A DNA stretch of 64,000 bases from Lichenostomus cassidix (GCA_008360975.2 CM039182.1:103385443-103449442); one strand, 5' to 3'. Positions 13,153 to 27,300 are shown, counted from the first letter of the stretch. Program-made: numbers and translations. The notes: generated by a model not told the origin, from the sequence alone.

Positions 13153-15137
13153 TCTGGGGATAAGGCAGGTATTTTCCTCCTTGTGGGCATTTTTAGGAGC
13201 TACCAGCATATGGTTTAGTTTACAAAATCCTCTTCCAACTTTGGGAAGTGGCAAATCCTCTTGGCTGTTGCTGGGGATATTAGAGATATATTTGAAAGTG
13301 GTCAAGCAAAGAACAATGTCAGGTGTAGCTTAATGTCTGCCAAGGGAAACGGGTTTAGAATATCAGTTCTGCATGTTATTTTGCATTCTCTGTTCTCAGT
13401 TGCATTCTCATGACCAAGAGTGGTGAGAGAATTTCCACTCAGGGGCATTTAAACTCCATGCTAAACAATCCCTTTAAGGTCTATACATCAGGCTGTTTAG
13501 GAATGAAACTTATCCATGGTCAGGCTTTTGATAACATACTTACCTAAGATGAATATTTTCAGCTTTGCTTTACACTGGTTGAGCAATTTTAAAGTCCCTG
13601 GGTTCTTATTTTTAGAACTTCTTGCCAGATGACTTCACAACACAACAGATATGCTGGGATGTCATCCATGACTTCAACTGAATTTGTCATCAATGTTCAA
13701 TGCTCATGCCTGAGTCTCTGTACTTTTAAGTATTTTGTCTTCATGCAGACGGCAAAATTCAACTACATAGATGTAACTTTCAGATATATATCTCACTCTG
13801 TCATTGGTTGGAAAAACCTGCTGTCTGTTGGGATGTCTGGGGAAAGTCTGGAAGATGGGTTTCACTAGTTAATCTGCAAACACCAAAGAAACAGAGCTTA
13901 ATGTTGAATGGCAGAAGTGGCTGTCAGATTATAGTGTGCCGTGGGTCCAGTTTGGAGGGAAAGCCATATGACTTGACATTGACTCATGACATTTCTTGTC
14001 TTTGAAGGTACTGTGTTCATCTGCTTTTAAAAAAATCTGGTTTTGAAGAGTTGTAATGGGGATTTTCTGATCATGGGATTTAAAAGATTAGCTATGCAAG
14101 TAGGGTCTTACTGGAGCCATGGAGACAGCTTGCTCTAAGGAGGGTTCCCAAGCAGGTGTTACTACTCTACATCTAGTTCCCGAACAAATAACAATTTCAA
14201 ATGCTGAATAAATATCCTGCATTTACGTCTCAGCATTTCTATACTATTCTAATACTGTCCATGATGTTGCAGCTTTCATTCCAGGATTCTAATGAAAGTT
14301 AAAACCTTTTTCTTTGGAAAACAGACTCATGTTAGTATGAATGAAGGCCCAGAATCATTCATTACTTTTGCTTTTATTGATTTTAGAGAGAGATTTATGA
14401 CCTTGGCTTTTTCTTTGTTGTTTTTGTTTTATTTTTCCAAGTGATAAAGCTGTAACTATAAAAGAGTAAACCCCTCAAAATGTCAAAAAAGTTTTCTCAA
14501 GCTATCAGTCAGGGAAAATGTAAAGCAAACTCAATTTGTTGCAATGCAGTAATGTCAAAACAAAATTCAGTTTATTCACAATTTAAATACATTACATGAA
14601 TTTAGAGTTCCATCAGACAAAATAATTGTTGTTTTCATTAAAGTAGCAATGCAAAAAGCCCAAAGATTCTACATCAAGTCTGGAGAGCATGTGATGCTCT
14701 AAAGAAAGATGAAAACAACCTGTCTAGCTGCAAATATTACTGTCTATTGCAGAGATGACCCCTGCAAGGTCACCTGTGAAAATCTGACACAAGATAAGGG
14801 GGAAAAGGGTCAAAATTTCAAATCATAACACTTCTAGAACTTCTGTTTACTCCTGAGCAATATTTTTGAAAGTAGTTTTTAATTACTTCTAGGATTTATA
14901 CTTTTTCTTTGATCCTAATATGGTAGCTTCTTGATCAAGGCATTATTCTAAGATAAATGTAGTAACTGATTGCAGTTTTAGTAGGAGCAGGGGGCAGCAA
15001 TAACTATACATTAACAATGGTATTGTAATCAGATAAAGGAACAGAACAACATTCCCTCATTCTCTTCTGCTTTTTATCTTGATGCCTGAAATTTTTCCCA
15101 TCTTTCTAGATTTGTTAAACTGAATCTGAAGTACTAC

Positions 15138-15428
15138 AACCAGATTTGGGTCACCAAGTATGGGAAAGCTATCAGTAAACTGGAGCAAGTTCAGTGGAGG
15201 GACACCAGCTCAGTCATGACTTAAGCAGGTTCTCTGTGAGGGGAGGCTGTGGTTTCAGGCCTGGCTTAGCCTGGAGAAAAGATGGTTTTGGGGGCACCCA
15301 ACAGCAGCCCCTGACACCTGCAGTGGGTTTATGGAGAAGATGGAGCTGGGGTCTTCACCATGGTGTGAGGTGGAAGGATGAGACACAACAGGCAAAAGCT
15401 GCAACACAAGAAGTTTCCACTGGATAGA
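15138..15428 (+). mobile_element. CR1 LINE fragment
   Basis: This matches the region of CR1 near the end of the second reading frame and the start of the 3' UTR. It has AGATTTGGGTCACCAAGTA at the start, then CTGGAGCAAGTTCAGTGGAGGG, a CTTAGCCTGGAGAAAAGATG block, GAAGATGGAGCTGGGGTCTT and a closing AAGAAGTTTCCACTGGAT. These are landmarks of CR1 in bird genomes. Several deletions and substitutions break the reading frame. It is 5' truncated, as is usual for CR1, and also lacks the 3' tail, so it is an old fragment. Confidence 0.85.
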
Positions 15429-18400
15429 CCAACTTAATAGCTAACTGGATCAAAGGCATGCCATTTCCAATGTTTATAATAATTCCAACTGGTTCTTTCT
15501 TAATTAAATTAAGACAAGTCTTTTAGGAAAGTCAATTGTCACTAATATTGATGAAGTCAAAATCATCACACTTGCAAAGCTGCAGTTAGCTGGACTGAGC
15601 TGTGCCTCTGTGCTGTGACAGAACTATAGTTCATTCTAACACTAGGCAGTCTAAAAAAATGGGAAAACATTCCATCATAAATCAAATGGATTTGGATGCT
15701 ACCCATATCTGGACTGTCCTCATCTGACCTGCTGTCTGTAAATCTGCTATCTGCCTCAAAACGTCTGTTTTGGAAAAAGCACCAGCAAATTGTACACAAT
15801 CTGACCACTGAAAACAGCCAGAACTTCCCCTACTCATACATTTGAAGGTAAGCTTTAATTTGAAAAAGATCAAGTTGAAATAGCTGAATTAAAAAGGAAG
15901 TGATTAAGTTGAGAGTAACAAAGGCTAAAATGCCTAACTTGTCCACAATGAATATTTTTTGTCAAACCAGTAATCCTGTTATTGGTTATTTATAAGTATT
16001 CAGTACACACATTTTAAAAAATATTTCCAAAACATAAAGAATTTGTAATTGAGGAATTAGAAGATAAAAATACATTTATGAGATAGGACCTCCCCCATCC
16101 CCCCAAAATAAGACAGAAAAAAACCCCAAGGAAAAACAGATAATTTGGAAAAAGAATAGATGTAACAAAAGGGATTTGAAGACTGACAGCACAAGCTTAA
16201 GTGTTTTTATAAAAAGAATTGGAAATGCAAGCTGGCAGAGGGAACTCAAACTTATTCTTTCAAAGGAATTTAACAGCCATATACTATTCTAAATCAGGGT
16301 TGTTCTCTTATCTAGGGAATGACATTCGTTGTCTTATCACATACTCCACTTTACTGAATTCAAAAGGGGACTTTCATATCACCAAATGGCCATATTGTGG
16401 TGGGCAGGGAATGAAGAAGAAGATGAAAAATTTACAATTTGAATTGAACTTCTCTGAATTTAACCACGTAAGAACAAGTCCATGATACAAACTCTTTACT
16501 GATACAATAGTATTATGCAAAGACCAGGGTGAACATTCATCTGTGCTGCTTAGCATCTGCTAGGTTATGTTCTTCAGGCCATGCACATTCCCAGAGTTTC
16601 TGCACATCAAGAAAAAATTGATCCACTTATATGAACTGCTTCTTACCATGGAAGACTTGCAGAAATTAAAGGATATCGGAAAACCAGTGGTTACCAGGGG
16701 AGCAGTACTGGAGTAGCAGCTTGCTAACTCAGACAATCTAAGGAAAAATGATGACAATCACCATGTCTGGCAAGGATGCTGGCCAGTGAATTCTATTCGG
16801 TTATCTCTTCACTGAAATGAGAAAATGAGTTCAATGAATCTTAGACAGCTTTAGAAGGGACTCAGACCACAGATCTTGGAAGAGCTGTCCAGACCTTAGA
16901 AAAGTGGAGGATTTTACCCTTATCCATATTCAGATTCTGATAAAGATGAAGGTGCTCTGTTTCTGAATCCAGATCAGCCTGTGAATGCTTCTTCTTTACC
17001 CTTCTTACTTTACATCGTCCTTCTCCAGGCAGAGTGAAATGACAGTAGATCATCTTTGGCAAATTGTGTATAGGGCTTGTAATTAGAAGAAAACTTCTGA
17101 AGTCAAGATTGCTTCAAGCCTCTCAAGCATTTTATGAGGTACTTAAAATGAGATTACAGTAATCATCATCAATATGCCATTTTAATCTCTAAGAAAAATG
17201 GTCATGTAGTCAGTTTGATAACTATTCTAGTTGTTGGAGACTGCTCAGATTTAAATATATCTGTAGGAGGCACAAGCTCTTGCATATTTAAATGCAGGTC
17301 TTCTTTGCCAAGGAAACATCATTATTGTCACTTATGATAAAGTGATGGCCATTTGCAATATGTTTGATCCTCAAGTAGCAGTGTAATACCAGCACAATTT
17401 TCTTACCAAGGAATAATAAGGAGCAGTACAGACAATTTTAATTTGATTGAAACTAAACCTTTGTGGGAGAAACTAACCTCCTTTAATTTCCTACCTAGAA
17501 AATGTGGGTAGATATGTGGAGCTAGAAATCTATACTATTTTCTCCCTTTTGTTGAATCCACAGCATTTCAAATTACTTCCATTACCTATTATTAATGGGA
17601 TTAGAGATGTTCCAGGCAGGATCAGGAACTGGTCATGCTAAGGATTATATGAACACACAGGAAAGTTGGTTACTGCCACAGACATGTCAATAGAGAGCTC
17701 AGCTGTATCCTAGGAAAAAGCCTTGGTTCAGCAGTCAGTTCTCAGGGGGGTTGCATGGCTGTGATTCTACTGGATGGCAATAACACTTAACCATCTGCTG
17801 CTGAATATGTCTTCTCTGAAGTGGAGACATATCTCTTGAGGACAGATTGTGGACGAGGTTGTGAGACTAATAAATTCTATATATGAGTCCAAGTCGATGG
17901 ATAAAAAGGAGGTCTCGATTGAGACACAGGTAATACCTCACAAAAAGTCTTAACCTTATATAGACCTATTAGTAAGACATTGTCAATGGACACTGAGCAT
18001 TTCAAATAAGGTTTCACAATAAGCTTCCTAATAATGTTGTGTAAAAGATGCTCGAAAGGCCAAATTACAATCTCCTTCCCCACTCCCACTCTGATGAAGG
18101 AAGGGGAAGCTCTACTTTTGCTGTATTTGGCAAGAGTCAAGAATAACTTGCTCTCAGTTGATTTATCAAGTTGATTTATCAAACTTGAAATCAGATGGTG
18201 CAATCTTGATGCTGTTCCAATCAAACATCATCGAGCACTTGGCCCAGCTCCCCTCCAGCAATCCTGATGGGCTGCCTTAGATGCAGGGCACTCTTTTCTT
18301 TGGCAGAGAATTTCATACTGTCTTGCACTACAAATCGGAAATGCCACAAGATACTGAAATCCTTCGTGAATCTACCGTTCTCTGTCCAATGCTGCTTTCT

Positions 18401-20169
18401 GCTGTCTGTACACTGGCTGACAGCCAACAAGAGATTTCCTTAGATTGAGAAATCCTTTGCCAGCTGGATTCACTAGCCCCATGGTTTCCTTGTACTATTA
18501 GAGTGGCACAGCAGGCCTCCAAGTCTGGTGAGAAACTGGTCTTGAATCTCCAAACAAAAAAGCAGGGAACTTCTCTGCAGGATTTTTTTCTGTTTTGTTT
18601 TAATTTAACAGATGGTGATAAAAGTCAGAACTTGCCCTCTGACAATCATTGCCATCTATTTTTATCAGAAAGGAACTTCTGAGGACCAGATAATTTTAGA
18701 AAGAGTGTATTTTAAAACAATTGTGAAAGTCACTCCTGGAGCCATGGTATCAGAGAAGAAATGGCGGCCAAGGTTACAAAGCTGTTCTCTTTTTAGCTCT
18801 TCTCTTCTCTGTAGGACTATGCAAAATCGAATCCAGCCATGGCCTGGATTAATGGCTGTATGACTGGATGTGCTACCACACCTGAAGATGCCATAGCTGT
18901 GTGATCACCTGGCACTCCTGCTAATTCTTTAGCTGTTCTTGAAACTCCACTGTAGAACGACTTTAGGTGAGCATACCAAGCACTTCAATTAACACTGTCT
19001 GTCAACAAGCAGGTGTTTTGCAAGCAATTTGCCAAAAGTGCCATTGCTACATTTTGCATTAATTATCCATACAGTCACTTGTGTCACAGGACACACCCCA
19101 AGTCCCAAATGGAACTTATGAAAATAAGTAACTTCAGGGATCAGCGGGTTCTAAAAAAACTAACTGAAATTTTGAAGTTTGGAATATGTGGCTATCCTAT
19201 TAGTGCCAAATTTTCTTATTTTGTTCACTCATTTACAAAATCTGACTACCACCAAAAGCACACTGAAATCACGTGGGAGAAAAGCTGATTGCACCATACC
19301 TGTATCTCCAGGGAAACAGAGAAGACTCTACAGAAAAGAAGGGAAGGAGAGGAAAGTAGTCTGACTTCAACACAATTATGTAGACTCCAAAGACTAGAAT
19401 TATTCAAGTCTTTGGTACCAACAGTTTTGGAAAAGTCTTATTCATTAGCCAGATATTGAAATCTTGAATATCGGAAAAGAAAGAAAAACACCTAAGAGTG
19501 CTTTGTGGGTTCTTTTAAATTACTCACTATTCTGCAGGATGCAACCTAGGTATCCAACAGTTATTAATTTTAATAAAAAGCAGAGAAGGAAGTCTGTAAA
19601 TAGTTGATTTGTATAGACACAGAATTATCCAAGGCACCCAGACTACCTGTACAAGTGCAAATTAAACATATCTGGAATGTACATGAAAGCAATTCCTATG
19701 GCAGGAATTAGCCAAGACATATGGTCCTTCTTTGGTCCTACAAGAAGGTCTGAAAGTGTTTAGCCACACTAGTTTTACCAAGCCAAATTCAATTTAGGCA
19801 CACAGGAACTGAGAAACTCATATGGTGTTGTTCTTTGCCTGGGATTACTTTCTAGTCTTTGTTGACTTGTATGTCAAGCATTTCCTGAGGTAGAAGTAAA
19901 GCCTTTGTGCCCAAGGTAGGAGTGATGACTCTTCTGTCCTATGACCTTAGTAAGGGAATCATTACATACACACTGCCTCTGTGTCCTAAACATAAGCTTT
20001 AAGGTTATTTGGTGTTCTAAAAAAATACATAATAGAACTACAGGTAGAAATTTTCTTTGCTTTTTATAATTTAAGGCTACCCCCCAAAAAGGTCTACTTT
20101 GTAAGATGAATAAAACTGCTTCTGGGAGAAAAAAAATCATGCACTGAAAGACTCCAGTAGACTCTACCT
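15429..20169. other. Unique sequence, no gene assigned
   Basis: No repeat family was recognised. The plus strand at about 16600-16740 reads for about 45 codons with some resemblance in spacing to helical protein (LYELLLTMEDLQKLKDIGKP) before a stop. The minus strand at 17877-18522 has three adjoining short frames. Neither could be matched to a known protein, and stops break both. They could be very old pseudogene remnants or chance. Confidence 0.45.
18156..18181 (+). repeat. Perfect 13-bp tandem duplication
   Basis: AGTTGATTTATCA occurs twice head to tail with no mismatch. This is a small local duplication, probably from replication slippage. Confidence 0.9.
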
Positions 20170-20272
20170 GGGCTTGGCATGAGGGGTGGGAACTTGTAGA
20201 GATACCAAGGAGAATTCTAGAATTTATGTTTCCATTCTTGCCTTTCACTGCTTCAAAAAGTTCATTTAGTGT

Positions 20273-21190
20273 TGTCAGAGACTGAAATATTTCATGCCTC
20301 TAACACTGATATAAGTTTTGCTCATTATAACAAAACTGTAAAAAGAAACTATAACCAAAGAAGACTCCTGTGAATATACCTGACTGGGACTTTAGACTGA
20401 AGGTCAAACTGCTGAGATTAGATAAAGGGAAACCCTATTGTTCAGTCATCTCAGGCTGAGGGAAAGGTATGCCAACACAAAGGCCAAAGCCACCAGCTGC
20501 ACTGAGAATCATCCCTGGCTGAGTTTGGGGTGGGGGCAGAGCACAGCTCCCAGAAGCCAGGTTTGCACAGACTTTCCCCGAGTCGAGGGGGGAGGAGGAG
20601 GTTTTCAGGTGCATGGTGTAACCTCTGGTCAGAGGCAATAAACACCCATCCTCTGTTACACAAACAGGCCCAGCTGTGGAACCTCCAACCCCACAGGCCA
20701 CATCCACAGGACTTTCATGTGAGAGGCAGCTCATGTGAGAGGTGAGTCACAATCCATCACAGACCCCCCAGAGTGTTCCCCAGAGGCCTGGCACCATAGG
20801 AGTGCAGGTGATACAGGAGATCCAGAGTCTGCTGCTAGAGGCTGCCCCCTCCCCCAGGGGGACATGCCTGGACATTGCCCCTGGCCTGAGTGTATATTAA
20901 CCCATGGCATCCTGTGCTTTTTGGGGGGACCATCACCACCAAGAAGACCAGCTGGAGAGGATCAACGCAACATCGTTGGGATCCAAGGATGGTGATATTC
21001 TCTTTATTCTGTCTCTGTCACATTTTCTGTCCCCCCCACCTCCTTTCCTACTTCTCCTTTTCTCTCTTTTCTTCTCTCTCTCATATTTACTATCAAACAA
21101 AACCCATAATATTGACTGGCATGTGGTCTTGTCTGCACCTTAATTCGGGCAGAGGTATTTCCAAAGAACCTTAATAATTGGGTCATAAAA
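20273..21190 (+). mobile_element. Solo LTR (918 bp), copy 1 of an inverted pair
   Basis: The LTR begins TGTCAGAG and ends CATAAAA, against CATAACA in the sister copy at 36407-37205. The two copies align along their whole length in opposite orientation. Flanks are AGTGT (20268-20272) and AATGT (21191-21195), a 5-bp target-site duplication with one mismatch. A 5-bp duplication fits ERVL or some ERV1 elements. The sense strand is inferred from TATATTAA at 20893 followed by a T-rich tract and the degenerate ATCAAACAAAACC near 21092, which is ATCAAATAAAACC in the sister. Compared with the sister it has about 110 extra bases around 20563-20670. No internal retroviral genes adjoin it. Confidence 0.82.
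20893..20900 (+). promoter_or_regulatory. Putative TATA box of solo LTR copy 1
   Basis: TATATTAA is conserved as TATATTAG in the inverted sister copy. It lies about 200 bases upstream of the polyadenylation-signal position, a normal spacing within an LTR. Confidence 0.5.
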
Positions 21191-21216
21191 AATGTCATCA
21201 CTTCATGGAGGATGAT

Positions 21217-21341
21217 GGGATTAGGTGAGAGGTAGAGAACTATATCATATTTGAAGGAATATTCTGGCATTTTCTATTTCCACTCTTGCCTGTCAACACT
21301 CCAAAATGTTACTTTAATGTTATTCCTCCATGGAGATTGTG
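21217..21341 (+). repeat. Unit 2 of the 125-bp tandem duplication
   Basis: This is the second, uninterrupted unit, starting GGGATTAGGTGAGAGG against GGGCTTGGCATGAGGGG at 20170. The spacing from unit start to the AGTGT/AATGT landmark is 98 bases in unit 1 and 99 in unit 2. A possible third, weaker unit downstream could not be supported. Confidence 0.68.
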
Positions 21342-24300
21342 ATTGAACCTTGCTGGAGAAGCACTGCTCATCAGTTTTCACTATTCCATTCAGCCTACTG
21401 TGGTAGAAGAAATGCTGCTTTAGTAAACTGCCTAATCTCCACCTACAAGTAATTTTCCATCATTTTTTGTCTCCACTGCCCAGCTGGGGGAGTGCAGTGA
21501 TAGAGTGGCCTGCTGGGCATGTGTTGTCTACCCACCACAGCTCTCTGGTCAAGTTCTTGAGAAAGGGCACATTTTGTCATGATTTTTGAGCAACAAGTTT
21601 TTAAACGTTCAATTTTGCTATCAAGTCATGATTTTTAAAGGTAATGTTCAATGGCTGTCATTATTTATTAAAAAAATGACACAACATAAAAATATATTCA
21701 GCGAAAACTCTGCATACAAACCTGATTGACTTCCAGTGAGTTATCCCAAAGAGATGGAAGCAGAGAAAAATCAAAGAAATCTGCACCATCTTTCCTTATA
21801 TTTACTGATGTCTATCCAACAGCTTTAAGTAAGACTCAAATCATAATCAACTTCATAATGTATATTTCAGAAGGTTTCTTGTGCACCTTGGCACAGAAGA
21901 CCAATGTACAGAAGACTGATGTAATTTCTTTTATTGAATACAGCACCAGGTGTTCTCATACAATTAAGTGGGAAATACTGTGGTGCTTATTGCATATTCT
22001 GTCTTAAATCTCACTGTTTCAAAGCTCTCAGAGCTTGTCTTGTTAGACCTGCTTTCACAACTTATTAATGTCATTCAAAAATAATAAGCATATCGAATTC
22101 ATGCTGTAAAATGTGAATTAGGTAGAAATAGGCAGGAATTCTAATATCAGTGCAACTCCTTTGTCATCAGACACATTGCCATTGTTCTCGTTTCTTATGG
22201 GTTATGGAAGTGATTTATAAGGAAATACAATAACAATGGAGGAAGAACTGAACATCCTGGGTACCTCCAATTCTCAGTGTTTTATGCAGCCATCATCTTT
22301 AAATTCTGCAATACAATGAAAGTATTCTCTTCTGCAAAAGTGTTTGCAGAACATCCATAATAAAAGTGTGTAGACATGAAAACTAAAGAAGAAAATAACT
22401 ATTGGACTGTTCCTCAAAATGACATTCAGATATTAGTTATTTCTTCATGTGATTTTGCAGTATAGTCTTCGGACATCAGAAAACTGAGCAGAGCAACCTC
22501 ATCCCTGACAGGAAACAAAGAAACAACTAGACTTCATTTACAAAAGCATATGTGAAAGAGAAGTTCAGAATAGAAAATGAACAAATTTTATCTTTGATCT
22601 CAAGTAAGGTCATGTAAGGTCAATTGACCTATAGCAGGAATAGATCCCAACTAATAAGGACTGTAATAATGCATATTTATATACTAGAAGGGAAAATTCT
22701 TCCACTTTTTGAAAGGAACAGGATAGAATAACATATTTTATGGAAGCTCATTCAGTCCACTATAATGTACTGAAAAATTACAGGGGAAGGAGAGAATAAA
22801 TGCTCAAACACATCAAATGTAACAAATTAGTAGAATTTACAGAAGTTTCTTATGAGCACACATCAGTCTAGATGGAGGGATATTCAGATGCTAATTTCTG
22901 TTCTTGTTTGGCTCCAGACTGACCACCAACACAGACAGAGGCATGTCAGAGCCCAGTGTTCTCAATCTGAGAGAAAATTTGCTCAGCAGGTTAACTATTT
23001 CCACAGCAGCCCAGTCGTTTTCCAGTTCAGTTTCTTTATGTTACAGAAGTGGAGCCCAAGGCTGAGTAAAGAAAAAGGGAAAGGAATGAGGCCTGTGATG
23101 GGAACACTGGCATTTGTACCTTAGGATGTGTTTAACACCTTTATTCGTCTCTCCAGTGCAAAGTATTAGCTGCTGATTTTATAAAGTTACTCTAATGCAG
23201 AGGAAATGTGAGAGAACACCAGGCTGACCATTATGTCTGCATCATTGGTATGTATTACTTTCATTTAATTTAGCTTTTTACTGTTCCCTGGAGTTGTTTC
23301 TTTGCCTACTCATTTACAGTCTGTCTTCAATTCTGCCTTTTGTCCATTTCTCCTTTTTCCTAGAATTCCTTTCTCAAAGTTCAGTTTCCTCCCCTATAGT
23401 TCTTATTCATTTTGCCCACTTTTGCTCTTTTTTCCCCCTCTTTCTTTGCAGGCAGCCTCCTTCTCTGAGCACATTATGTCTCCAGGCTCTCAGATACTGA
23501 ATTCCAACTGCTACCCCTTATCTAAAAGGGAAATAACACCATCACCACCACAGGCTTTGAAATTATCGAAATGCACTGCACTTAGACAAACTCAGATTTG
23601 ATCCAACAGTAACTTTATATGTAATTCACCAACTAACTTACATTAACATGACTCAGAAAAGAAAATCATGCCGTAAAACATTACATTGAATGGGAAATGA
23701 TTCAGTGAAAACATTATTCAGAGTAGGCAATTACTGAGTGAAGCTATTATCCACAGAAGACAATTACTCAGTAAAAATATTCAAGCAAACATTTGACAAG
23801 GACAGCAATTATTCAATAAACAATCATAATTGCACCCAATGGAGTACACTTACCATGAACAGTACAAATAATTAGCAAACTCAAAAGATGTTACTGTGAC
23901 TGCCCAAATTTTAGCTAATTTACATGGTAACTGAATTCTACAGGACAATTGGAATCTGTCAGTGAGGGACAACTTGTTTCTTCTTTCTTTTCTTCAGTTC
24001 TAGGAAGTAAAAAATCAACTTAATTGAAGAAGCAAGTATAGTTTGATCCATTTTCTGGAGTTAGTTATCCTTTTCCAAGAAAGAGTATCGCTTACATGAC
24101 TCCCTTCTTTGATTGCTTCTTCTGTCACACTTTTGATCCTTTGCTCACTTTCTCGATAGTTTTTTCTTTTTCCTGCATTTGGTTTATTTTTCAAATTTCT
24201 CCAGTTTTCAGCTTTCAAAGCAGAAATTAATCTCTGTTTCTTGTTGCCTAAGGCGCTTTCACATGAATTCCATTTCTATTTGTAGTAAAGTTCCCACTTC

Positions 24301-27300
24301 TGCTCTCTTTCAATGTCTCCCAGCAGGAGACAGCTCTCAGTCTCCCCTAGTCCAGAACTATCACTTCTCCTTTTGCTTAGCTAACTAGATCAATTATTCT
24401 TCTCCTGCTGTTCATCTTATGCACTTCTACTTCCTTTTTCAGACATTCTCAAAATGTATTTCAACTGTTTCCTTTTGACTTAATCCATACACTCCTTATT
24501 TGCCTTCATTAGCATTCACTGTAACTTCACAAAATCACTTATTGTTCGAAAATTTTAAATTTTTTTATTATTGCTGTTAATGTATACTTTTGTATCTCAT
24601 CTTGCTTCATTGATTAATGACAGGTTTTTAAGTGAAACATTGGATTGAACTATGGATTGTTCTGTTGCTGAGTTATTTTAGTCCATGAAAATGCTAATTA
24701 CTTTCAGCACAGTTTGTTTTTCTAAGTGTCTATATTTAAACATATAAAACAAAAATAACTTCTACATAAAAAAGGAAGTAACAGTAGAGTTGTTGGGATA
24801 TTGCATCTAGACTAGCTTAATTAGTGTAATCACACTGATTTCTGTATTTTAGATTAGTATAAGTGATGCCAGAACCAGGGCTGCCCAATGTAACTGCATC
24901 ACCAAACAAGTATAAGTATTTTGGTCTTATATTTAAGGACAAATTGGCAGCATCACTCCAAAAGTATTACTGTGTTGCAACAACAAGGCCAGCAGAATTT
25001 CAGTATAACTTGGTAAAATGGTGAACTGTACTGAAAAAGCACTTTTACCCACACAGAAAGTGCCTGCATGGGGATTTGCATCACCATAGCTACGTGATAT
25101 ACTTTTCCCACTGGTGTTCTGCTGGCCAATTTCTCTGTGAAGACTGTATTTATATGATATAACATTAGAAGTGCTGTGGGAATGGTCCTCAAAGTGATAA
25201 AAATCCTTCCCTTATTAAAATTTAAAACTATTAAAGTCTCAGGAAAATTCGTGCCTTGGAACTGGACGTTTTTCACTTGAATACACTTAGTATTTTCTAT
25301 GTGCCTCTCTCTGAGCTTGAAGTCCCAAAAACTCAGCCAAGGAAGGGCACCAAATTCTCCTCTGACTTGTCTTTGATCATAATTAGAAATCAAACTACTT
25401 TAATAAAAAAGAATAATTGTTCATTTTATTAATTACCTTACATACATTTCTAGTCTTAAAATGGCAGAAACATCAGATAACAATTGGAGTCACCCTACCT
25501 CTCCCTTACTCCTACCATTCTTCTTTCAGCCCAGCTTCCTCAAACACTTGCTTGAACCCTTTTACCAGAGCAACTTCAATAAAGGGGGAAGATTTTTTTC
25601 TGCCTGATTGGCAAATCACATCCCAATAAATATGAAAGAAAGAAAACACTTACCAAAAATGATGAGCCAACTTAAACGAAAACAATGTATAATACAGAGT
25701 CTGTACTTTGTTCACTCTACACCAGCCACAAATACAGGTTTCAATAAACAAACTGCTTGAATCATCCTTTTGTCCCCACTCTCTCTCTTCAAAATTTCTG
25801 GGAACTAGTCATATTTCTGCTTGTCTGAGATCTTTGTGAGTTAATTTGTTACAGGTCTTTAGTCATATAACTCAATTGACTTTACTGTTCTGCAAAGCTA
25901 GAATCAATACTAAAAATTATTTTCAGAAGCTACTTCTGCATTGATGATTTTCTGACTCTTTTCTAGCTGTGAGGAACAAAGGAAATTTTGCTAAGTAACC
26001 TCACTAGTTTTTGTGTAAATTAAACCAGAAGTCTGCTCTGAGTCACTTCTTCCAGTGCCAATCATTCACACCCCATTAGAGAGCTACTAGTTGTAACATT
26101 TGAGTCTGACCCTTGATTCACACACTCCATTCATTGGCAAGTGATGTCTTTTTTTTTTTCCTTTGGGAAATAGACATGATTTTAAACCTTCAGGAGATGG
26201 GAATAATGTGAAAATGATAATAAAATATAGTTGTTCAGTCTTATATTACTTCCCAGCTGATGACTCACAATAAGATATCTCAAAATGTAAGCCAAAAGAG
26301 GAATCCCTTGTTCTAGGCTACAAACTGAGCTGCCACTGAACTGCCTACAAATACGTGCTGATCTCACTCAGCAAGTATAGATTATAGACATTATGAGATA
26401 GTTCTTCACAGTTAAAGTAGTTGTTGCTTGTTTGACTACATTCTCACTCATTTTTTGTGCCTATGACTTGCCATGAGTATCTGTACTTCTTGGGCACAGG
26501 GAGATCATAAATGTGCATTTGAGGTAAAACTACCTGGGCAAAAGTACTAGACTGAGACTGAAGAGACAGTTTTTACAGCTACAGTTCAATAAAAAGTTTT
26601 CACTCTCACCTTGAACTGATTAGGTAAGAGTAATGTCAGGGAAACACTCAATTTTGTAACAGGGATGTAAAAAAGACCCTAATTTGAAGGACATTTGTTT
26701 GCAGAAGAGATAAGTTCAAAAGGGAATAGGAGGAAACCTTCAAGGTAAATAAGGTCAGTCTTTTGAGAAAAGCTTAAGAAGAAATTGACCTGTTTAGCTA
26801 GCTAAAGGATAGACAGTGTGGGATCTTTATCTGTGTACAGATACACAGGCATACAAAGAACTGGGAGCAAAGGGAGAGAAAGAAATTAAGAAGGAAGAAA
26901 ACCTCTTAATGCTAAATAACAACTTCAATTCAAGATCAATTGATCTGAAGCAATAATGCCTACAGTTAAGATAACAGCCGGTCACAAAAACTGACAGGAG
27001 AAAGTTTGCTTTCTATTAGGAGCTGTGTATGGAAAAATCCAAAAAGCAGGATAAAATTGTGGCTATTTGTGGCAGCCCAGACTAGGATTTGATTGTGCAG
27101 GGTCTCCTTAATGTGGATTTGTTCAAATGTAAACAAAAAAACCACATATAAATGTTATACCATCATTTTTCTCATTCTTTCCCCCCTCTGAACTAAAGAA
27201 TAACAACAAGGATCTCTCAGCTTTCTTATTTATTGTTTTCTGTATCAGCCTCAAAGTTCCCCTAATTTCTCACTACTCTGCCAATTATTCCTGCTTTTTC

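Larger units (their letters stand above)
6078..15137. other. Long AT-rich stretch, no gene or clear repeat
   Basis: Over 9 kb without a recognisable coding exon, RNA gene or repeat family. A somewhat more GC-rich patch at about 9400-9720 and another at 10940-11100 were inspected and not identified. Overlapping frames at 7095-7377 on both strands and at 10834-11140 in three frames are typical of chance. Two low-complexity patches are listed separately. Confidence 0.55.
20170..21216 (+). repeat. Unit 1 of a 125-bp tandem duplication, split by an LTR
   Basis: The unit consists of 20170-20272 and, after the LTR, 21191-21216. It aligns with the unit at 21217-21341 on both sides of the insertion. 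To the left, 20230-20272 and 21278-21320 agree at 32 of 43 positions by eye. To the right, AATGTCATCACTTCATGGAG at 21191 matches AATGTTATTCCTCCATGGAG at 21316. The duplication is therefore older than the LTR insertion. No family name is known to me. Confidence 0.7.

Noticed and set aside
24953..25393. 146-codon minus-strand frame
   Set aside because: No recognisable motif, no start context and no supporting neighbours. The length is within chance for this window.
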